Source: DASQFD01 sp035633255
Lineage (GTDB): Bacteria; Actinomycetota; Actinomycetes; Actinomycetales; Dermatophilaceae
Assembly: GCA_035633255.1 (NCBI GenBank)
Contig: DASQFD010000112.1
Span: 1-10,455, forward strand
Reading direction: 5' to 3'
DNA: 10,455 nucleotides
Both the position numbers and the translations under genes were made by a program. The notes beneath the pieces were generated by a model. That model saw nothing but the letters and a program-made list of their open reading frames with translations. It was not told the origin of the DNA and did no database searches. Of the stretch, positions 6,527 to 10,455 are shown piece by piece. Every line of letters starts with the position of its first letter. Position 1 is the stretch's first letter.

Positions 6527-7884
6527 TCAGCGCCAGCCGGAGCGGTCCACCCCGCCGGGGACGTCCATCGCCGGGTCGTAGGGAGTGCGGGTGAACCGGT
6601 AGGACGCCAGGTCCAGGCAGGCGGCCGTCCCGTCCTCCCGCCGCACGACGCGCAGCGGCTCGCCGGTGTGGTAGCCCTCCAGGCCGACCCACCTGTCGGG
6701 GCCGACCCGGGCGAAGCGCGAGCCGCGACCCTCGCCCGGCTCCCCGACGACGAGGTGCTCGCCGACCACCCGGACGGTGTGCTCCGACGGCCCCCAGTGC
6801 CAGGTGCCGAGCAGGTCGAGCAGCTCCGCGTCACCCTCGGCCGCCCACGCCCGCACCGGCAGGGGCTCGCGCTGCGCGAGCACGTCGAGCAGCCGCCCGG
6901 AGAGCTCCCGTGGCGCCGCGCTGGACGTGGTGTTGGTCAGCACCACCGACCCGTCGCCGTCCTCGAGCCGCACCCGCAGCCCCGCGAGGAAGCCGGGCAT
7001 CGACCCGCCGTGACCGGCATACCGCACGCCGGCCTCGTTCCAGAGCGACCACCCGAGCCCGTGCGCCGAGGTCCACGGCTGCCCCGGCTCGTCGACCACG
7101 TGGTGGCGGCTCGAGCATCTCGGCGAGCGTGCCCGGCGACAGCAGCCCGGCGGTGTCCCCGGCGAGGAAGGCGGCCCACCGACCGAGGTCGGTCACCGTG
7201 CTCCACAGCTGCCCGGCCGGGGCCATCGGTCCGGCGTCGTGCTCCGGCTCGGGGAGCAGCAGGTCGGCGAAGGGGTGCACCGCGAGCCCCGGAGCCGCCC
7301 GCCCCTCCGGACGGGTCGTCGTCCGGTGCATGCCGAGCGGGCCCAGCAGGCTCTCGCGGACGACCTCCTCCCACGGCCGGCCGCCGGCCAGGGCCACCAG
7401 CCGGCCGAGCACGGCATACCCCACGTTGCTGTAGTGGAAGCGGCGCCCGCCGCGGAAGCGACGCTCCACCGAGGAGGCCAGCAGCTGCTCCCACGTCCCG
7501 CCCGCCGTGCGCTCCCACCACGGCCCGGCCGTCTCGGCCGGCACGCCGCCGGAGTGGGTGAGCAGCTGCTCGACGGTGACCGCGCCGAGACCGCAAGTCC
7601 GGCACGTGCCGCTCGACGGGGTCGGCGAGGTCCAGCCGGCCCGCGTCGCGCAACCGCAGCACCGCCACGGCGACGAACGTCTTGGTGATCGACCCCATGC
7701 GGTACTGCGTGTCGGCGTCCGGCGCCTCGCCGTCCCGCCGGCCGTCCAGCGTCCCGGCCGCGCCGCTCCAGACCAGCTCGCCGCCGCGCACCAGGCCCGC
7801 CACCACGGACGGCAGCCGCCCGTCGCGCTGTCCCGTCGCCAGCAGGGTGGCCAGGTGCGCGGTCGTGTCGGCGGTGAGGGCCAC
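6527..7884 (-). pseudogene. Serine hydrolase (class C beta-lactamase family), two frameshifts
   Basis: The family motifs are spread over three frames. The first carries the N-terminus through MGSITKTFVAVAVLRL (nucleophile motif SITK) to RHVPDL. The second carries LGAVTVEQLLTHSGGVP, FHYSNVGYAVLGRL (YxN motif) and LWSTVTDLGRWAAFLAGD. The third carries HGLGWSLW, YAGHGGSMPGF (HGG in place of KTG) and a beta-rich C-terminal domain to WR. Dropping one base at about 7590 gives PDLRLGAVT, and dropping one C at the CC complementary to 7105-7106 gives EPHHVVDEPGQPW. The restored protein is about 450 residues. No signal peptide is seen, so it is probably cytoplasmic, unlike the lipoprotein homologue at 2838-4075. 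GTG at 7884 is preferred because TAGGGT lies seven bases before it; an in-frame GTG at 7893 overlaps that element. The gene diverges from the 4HBT thioesterase. Confidence 0.8.
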
Positions 7885-7889
7885 GCCCG

Positions 7890-7898
7890 CCACCCTAG
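7890..7898 (-). promoter_or_regulatory. Possible -10 (TAGGGT) or Shine-Dalgarno of the second serine hydrolase
   Basis: Minus-strand CTAGGGTGG repeats the nine bases found before tesB. TAGGGT ends seven bases before the GTG at 7884, the spacing of a leaderless transcript. AGGG could instead be a ribosome binding site. No clear -35 is visible. Confidence 0.35.
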
Positions 7899-7903
7899 GG
7901 CCG

Positions 7904-7960
7904 CCGTCGTCCCCCCGCCCGACGACGGGTCGCGGCCGCGCGCCCCGCCGGCCCCGGCGG
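7904..7960 (+). promoter_or_regulatory. Two inverted repeats in the divergent intergenic region
   Basis: CCGTCGTC (7904-7911) pairs with GACGACGG (7921-7928) across nine bases. CCGCCGG (7945-7951) pairs with CCGGCGG (7954-7960) across two bases and ends just before the GGGAG ribosome binding site (7963-7967) of the thioesterase gene. Together they fill most of the 92-bp gap. They could be operators or a leader structure, but short dyads are common in DNA this rich in GC. Confidence 0.3.
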
Positions 7961-7976
7961 CTGGGAGCATGGGCCC

Positions 7977-8429
7977 ATGCCCTCCCCGCCGTACCGCACC
8001 CGCGTGCCCCTGCGCTGGAGCGACATGGACGCCTACGGCCACGTCAACAACGTGCAGTACCTCCGGCTCCTCGAGGACGCGCGCGTCATCGGCTTCCGCG
8101 AGTGGTTCCCGGACGGTCCCGGGCTGCTGGACGGGGGGGTGGTCGTCTCGCGCCACGAGATCGAGTACCGCGCCCCGCTCACCTTCCGGCACGAGCCGGT
8201 CGAGGTCGAGATGTGGGTGACCTCGGTGGGCGGCGGGGGCTTCGGGCTGGGCTACACCGTGCGGGACCCGCAGGAGGTCGGCGACACCGTGTATGCCGTG
8301 GCCGAGACCGGCCTGGTCCTCTACGACTTCGCGACCGCCCGCCCCCGCCGGATGACCCCGGCGGAGGCGGAGGGGGTGCGGGCCCACCTCGGCGACCGGG
8401 TCCGCTTCCGCTGGCAGCGCCGTGGCTGA
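7977..8429 (+). CDS. Acyl-CoA thioesterase, 4HBT/YbgC-type hotdog
   Basis: This 150-residue single-hotdog protein opens with LRWSDMDAYGHVNNVQYL (12-29) and LLEDAR, the 4-hydroxybenzoyl-CoA thioesterase signature. Asp18 is in the place of the catalytic aspartate, and HVNN forms the start of the long central helix. EIEYRAPLTF (60-69) and VEVEMWVTSV (75-84) are the sheet strands. It hydrolyses short or medium acyl-CoA or aryl-CoA in the cytoplasm; the natural substrate is not evident. The ATG at 7977 is supported by GGGAG nine bases upstream; the ATG at 7969 is in another frame. The next gene starts at a GTG inside its last codons, so the two are translationally coupled. The length is normal for the family. 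Confidence 0.9.
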   Translation: MPSPPYRTRVPLRWSDMDAYGHVNNVQYLRLLEDARVIGFREWFPDGPGLLDGGVVVSRHEIEYRAPLTFRHEPVEVEMWVTSVGGGGFGLGYTVRDPQEVGDTVYAVAETGLVLYDFATARPRRMTPAEAEGVRAHLGDRVRFRWQRRG

Positions 8430-9147
8430 CGAGCTCCTGCTCGTGGACGAGGCCGCCCTGGCGGACCTCGGTCGGTATGCCGTGCGCGCCCGTGCCCTCG
8501 ACGAGTCCGGGGCCGTGCGGCTCACGGCCTCCGGGCTGGTGCTGGCCGCCTGGGTCGCGGTGCTCCCCGGCACCGGCCTGCTCGGGGAGGGGGTCGTCCT
8601 GGGCCTGCGCACCGCCGCGCTGGCGGAGCCCGCCGAGCTCGACGTCACCGTGCCGCTGGGGGCGGTGACCGACCGGGTCCGGCGCCCGGGGGGCGGCGCC
8701 CGCTTCCCGGTGCCCCCGACGACCGTCCACGCGCCGTGGACCTCCCTGACCCCGCCGCGGTCGGGCTGGCGGCGCGAGGGCACGGTGGCCGTGTCCGTGC
8801 TCGCCGCAGCGGCCCGGGAGGGCATCGCCGACGTCGCGCGGGGCACGCCCCCGGGCGCCGGTGCCGCCGCCGTCGGCGCGCTGCGCGCCCGGGTCTGGGG
8901 GCGGGCGGTGCCGCTCGACGAGCCGGTGACGGGCGGGACCCCCGCCCCGGCCCCACGGGGGGTGCCGGCGGGAGGTGCGTTCGCGGCATACGGGCTGGGG
9001 TTCCTGCCGCCCAGCGGGGCGGCGACGGTGCACGTGACCGGTCCGTGGGTGCGGCTGAGCACCCCGGCGGGTCACGTCCTGATGCGCCGCCCGGCCGCCA
9101 CGCAGACCCCGGCCAGCGCGGCGAGCCCGCCGAACACGACGGTGTAG
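8422..9147 (+). CDS. Uncharacterised actinobacterial protein coupled to thioesterase
   Basis: The product is 241 residues starting at a GTG that overlaps the thioesterase stop by eight bases. I recall similar proteins of unknown function beside 4HBT thioesterases in actinobacteria, but I cannot name a family. What can be seen: an N-terminal helical part (LVDEAALADLGRYAVRARAL, about 7-26), PWTSLTPPRSGW (105-116), a helix TVAVSVLAAAAREGIADVA, VWGRAVP (158-164), and a conserved-looking end with FAAYGLGFLPP (187-197) and PWVRLSTPAGHVLMR (208-222). There is no signal peptide, no strong membrane segment and no clear catalytic motif. The last 25 residues (PAGHVLMRR onwards) overlap the convergent MFS gene and are low in complexity after residue 223. 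The original stop may have been lost, extending the protein. It may support the thioesterase, but that is context only. Confidence 0.72.
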   Translation: MADELLLVDEAALADLGRYAVRARALDESGAVRLTASGLVLAAWVAVLPGTGLLGEGVVLGLRTAALAEPAELDVTVPLGAVTDRVRRPGGGARFPVPPTTVHAPWTSLTPPRSGWRREGTVAVSVLAAAAREGIADVARGTPPGAGAAAVGALRARVWGRAVPLDEPVTGGTPAPAPRGVPAGGAFAAYGLGFLPPSGAATVHVTGPWVRLSTPAGHVLMRRPAATQTPASAASPPNTTV

Positions 9148-10455
9148 ACGGGCGCGTCCAGGCCGGGGCCGCGGTGCAGGGTGGCGAAGACGGCATTGGC
9201 CGCCGCGACGCCCATGACGCTGCCCAGCACGTCGGAGAGCTGCAGGGACGAGGACGTCGGCCCGTGCTCCTCGACCGGGGTGAGCTCGAGGCTGAGCACC
9301 GTCGTGCTCGTCACGCCGAGCCCCATCGCGAGCCCGGCGAAGACCATGGCCGGGACGGCCAGCCAGGTCGGCAGGCCGAGCCATGACAGGGCGGCCAGCA
9401 GGCCGATGCCGGTGACGAGCAGCGCCCCGGCCACCGACACCAGGAGCGGGCGACGCCCGTCCATGCGCGCCCGGCCCTGGACCCAGGAGCCCGCGGCCCA
9501 GCCGAAGGACCCGAGGGAGAGGATGATCCCGGCCTGGCCGAGGGTGGTCCCGCGCTCGCTGGTGAGCATGAGCGGCAGGTAGGACGCCGCGCCGATGAAG
9601 ACGGCGGTGAAGCCGCCCCGCGCCAGCATCACCGACGGGAGCCCACGAGCCATCGCGAAGGTGCCCCGCGGCAGCAGCCGCGGTGCCGCGACCCCGACCC
9701 CGAGCAGGCCCACGGCGGCCAGCAGCGTCGCCGCGCTCCACGGCGTCCGCAGGTCGGTGGTGCCCCACTGCACCGCCGCGGCGGCGAGCGCCAGCACCAA
9801 GCCGGATCGCGCGGCGCGCACGTGGGCGGCGGTGTCGAGCGCCCCGAAGCCGCCCTGGAGGGTCCCCGTCTCCACCCGTCCCCGGAGGCGGGCCATCGTC
9901 ACCCCGGTCACCAGGACCGGGGCCACGACGAGCCAGAAGACCACCCGCCAAGACCACGTCGAGGTGAGCCACGCGGTGAGCGGCGGGCCGAGCAGCGAGG
10001 GCAGCACCCAGGCGGCGGACACGAGGGCGAAGAAGCGCGGCCGCACCGACTCGGGGAAGACCCGCCCCGCGATGACGTACAGCATGACGACGAGCAGCCC
10101 GCCGCCGAGGCCGGTGAGCGCGCGGCCGACGAGGAAGACGTCGAGACGGTCGGCGACCGCGCACACCGCCGAGCCGCCCGCGAGCAGGGCCTGCCCGACG
10201 AAGGTGCCCGGGAGCGGGCCGGCGCGGTCGGACCACACCCCGGCGAGGACGATGCCGAGCAGCTGCCCGGTGAGCATGACCGAGAACGCCAGGCCGTAGG
10301 ACCGCACCGCGTCGAGGTCCTGCGCGACGGCCGGCATCGCGGTCGAGACCGCCATCGACTCGAACGCCACGAGGGTGACGAGCACGAGGATGGCGACGGT
10401 CAGCCCGGCGTTGCCCGCCGAGAACGGCCCGGCAGCCGGGCCGGGAGCCGCGCCG
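9072..10455 (-). CDS. MFS drug/metabolite exporter, 5' end beyond window
   Basis: The frame is open from the window edge to the TGA at 9072-9074. The usable in-frame GTG at 10385 would cut the first transmembrane helix (GLTVAILVLVTLVAFESM), so the true start is most likely past 10455. Counting from that GTG, motif A is LAGVWSDRAGPLPG (47-60). The residues GRALTGLGGGLL (87-98) fit motif B, and VLPSLLGPPLTAWL (127-140) fits the antiporter motif C. Hydrophobic segments follow to the end, in keeping with 12 to 14 helices. Proton-driven multidrug exporters of the EmrB/Bmr type share these features; the substrate is unknown. The first helix ends in ESMAVSTAMPAVAQDL, the usual start of the DHA2-like group. 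It converges with and overlaps the 3' end of the preceding gene by 76 bp. Confidence 0.85.
   Translation of the reverse strand, partial: GAAPGPAAGPFSAGNAGLTVAILVLVTLVAFESMAVSTAMPAVAQDLDAVRSYGLAFSVMLTGQLLGIVLAGVWSDRAGPLPGTFVGQALLAGGSAVCAVADRLDVFLVGRALTGLGGGLLVVMLYVIAGRVFPESVRPRFFALVSAAWVLPSLLGPPLTAWLTSTWSWRVVFWLVVAPVLVTGVTMARLRGRVETGTLQGGFGALDTAAHVRAARSGLVLALAAAAVQWGTTDLRTPWSAATLLAAVGLLGVGVAAPRLLPRGTFAMARGLPSVMLARGGFTAVFIGAASYLPLMLTSERGTTLGQAGIILSLGSFGWAAGSWVQGRARMDGRRPLLVSVAGALLVTGIGLLAALSWLGLPTWLAVPAMVFAGLAMGLGVTSTTVLSLELTPVEEHGPTSSSLQLSDVLGSVMGVAAANAVFATLHRGPGLDAPVYTVVFGGLAALAGVCVAAGRRIRT

Noticed and set aside
5259..6581. 440-codon open frame on the plus strand opposite recQ
   Set aside because: It is antisense to well-conserved helicase motifs and has no domain pattern of its own.
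6342..6692. N-terminal extension of RecQ to 6692
   Set aside because: The extra codons read through the 92-nt palindrome and the end of the upstream serine hydrolase and show no protein-like pattern; ATG 6341 is a better start.
7885..9062. Long minus-strand frame joined to the middle part of the second serine hydrolase
   Set aside because: It is antisense to the thioesterase and its partner gene. Only 7100-7600 of this frame is real protein, reached through frameshifts.
8179..10236. 685-codon open frame on the minus strand
   Set aside because: Arg/Gly/Pro-rich shadow of the MFS gene and the antisense of the thioesterase pair; typical of very GC-rich DNA, where stops are rare.

Overview
The window is very GC-rich DNA with GTG starts, heavy G/C third-position use and typical actinobacterial gene families (TesB, PadR, a RecQ of the actinobacterial type with a phosphoribosyltransferase-like tail, MFS exporters). 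It looks like chromosomal DNA of a high-GC actinomycete, probably order Micrococcales. Placement near Intrasporangiaceae/Ornithinimicrobiaceae is a guess from general resemblance, not something the sequence proves.

Layout, left to right. (1) 1-252: the 3' end of an IS1595/ISXO2-type transposase, followed by a short G-rich repeat. (2) 379-1311, minus: acyl-CoA thioesterase II (tesB). (3) 1470-4075, plus: a block with a frameshifted dihydrofolate reductase-family protein, a PadR regulator with a promoter that looks leaderless and overlaps palindromes, a small protein with a C-terminal zinc-ribbon-like tail that overlaps padR by ATGA, and a frameshifted lipoprotein serine hydrolase (class C beta-lactamase fold). 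(4) 4113-6341, minus: RecQ-family helicase with a PRTase-like C-terminus, convergent with the block before it. (5) 6421-6512: a nested 92-nt palindrome. (6) 6527-7884, minus: a second serine hydrolase, with two frameshifts. (7) 7977-9147, plus: a hotdog thioesterase overlapping an uncharacterised actinobacterial protein. (8) 9072-10455, minus: an MFS exporter that is cut by the window edge and overlaps the previous gene tail to tail.

The window is mostly ordinary housekeeping and accessory content. Three of the ten protein genes carry single-base indels, four in all, yet conserved motifs continue on both sides of each break. That means either recent decay or base-calling errors. The PadR gene, the small zinc-ribbon-like protein and the first serine hydrolase probably form one autoregulated operon. 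The 4HBT thioesterase and the uncharacterised protein are translationally coupled. I see no CRISPR array, rRNA, tRNA or convincing new defence system. The most striking non-gene signals are the 92-nt palindrome between the second serine hydrolase and recQ, and the heptamer GGCATAC, which accounts for every ATA or TAT trinucleotide in 4081-10455.
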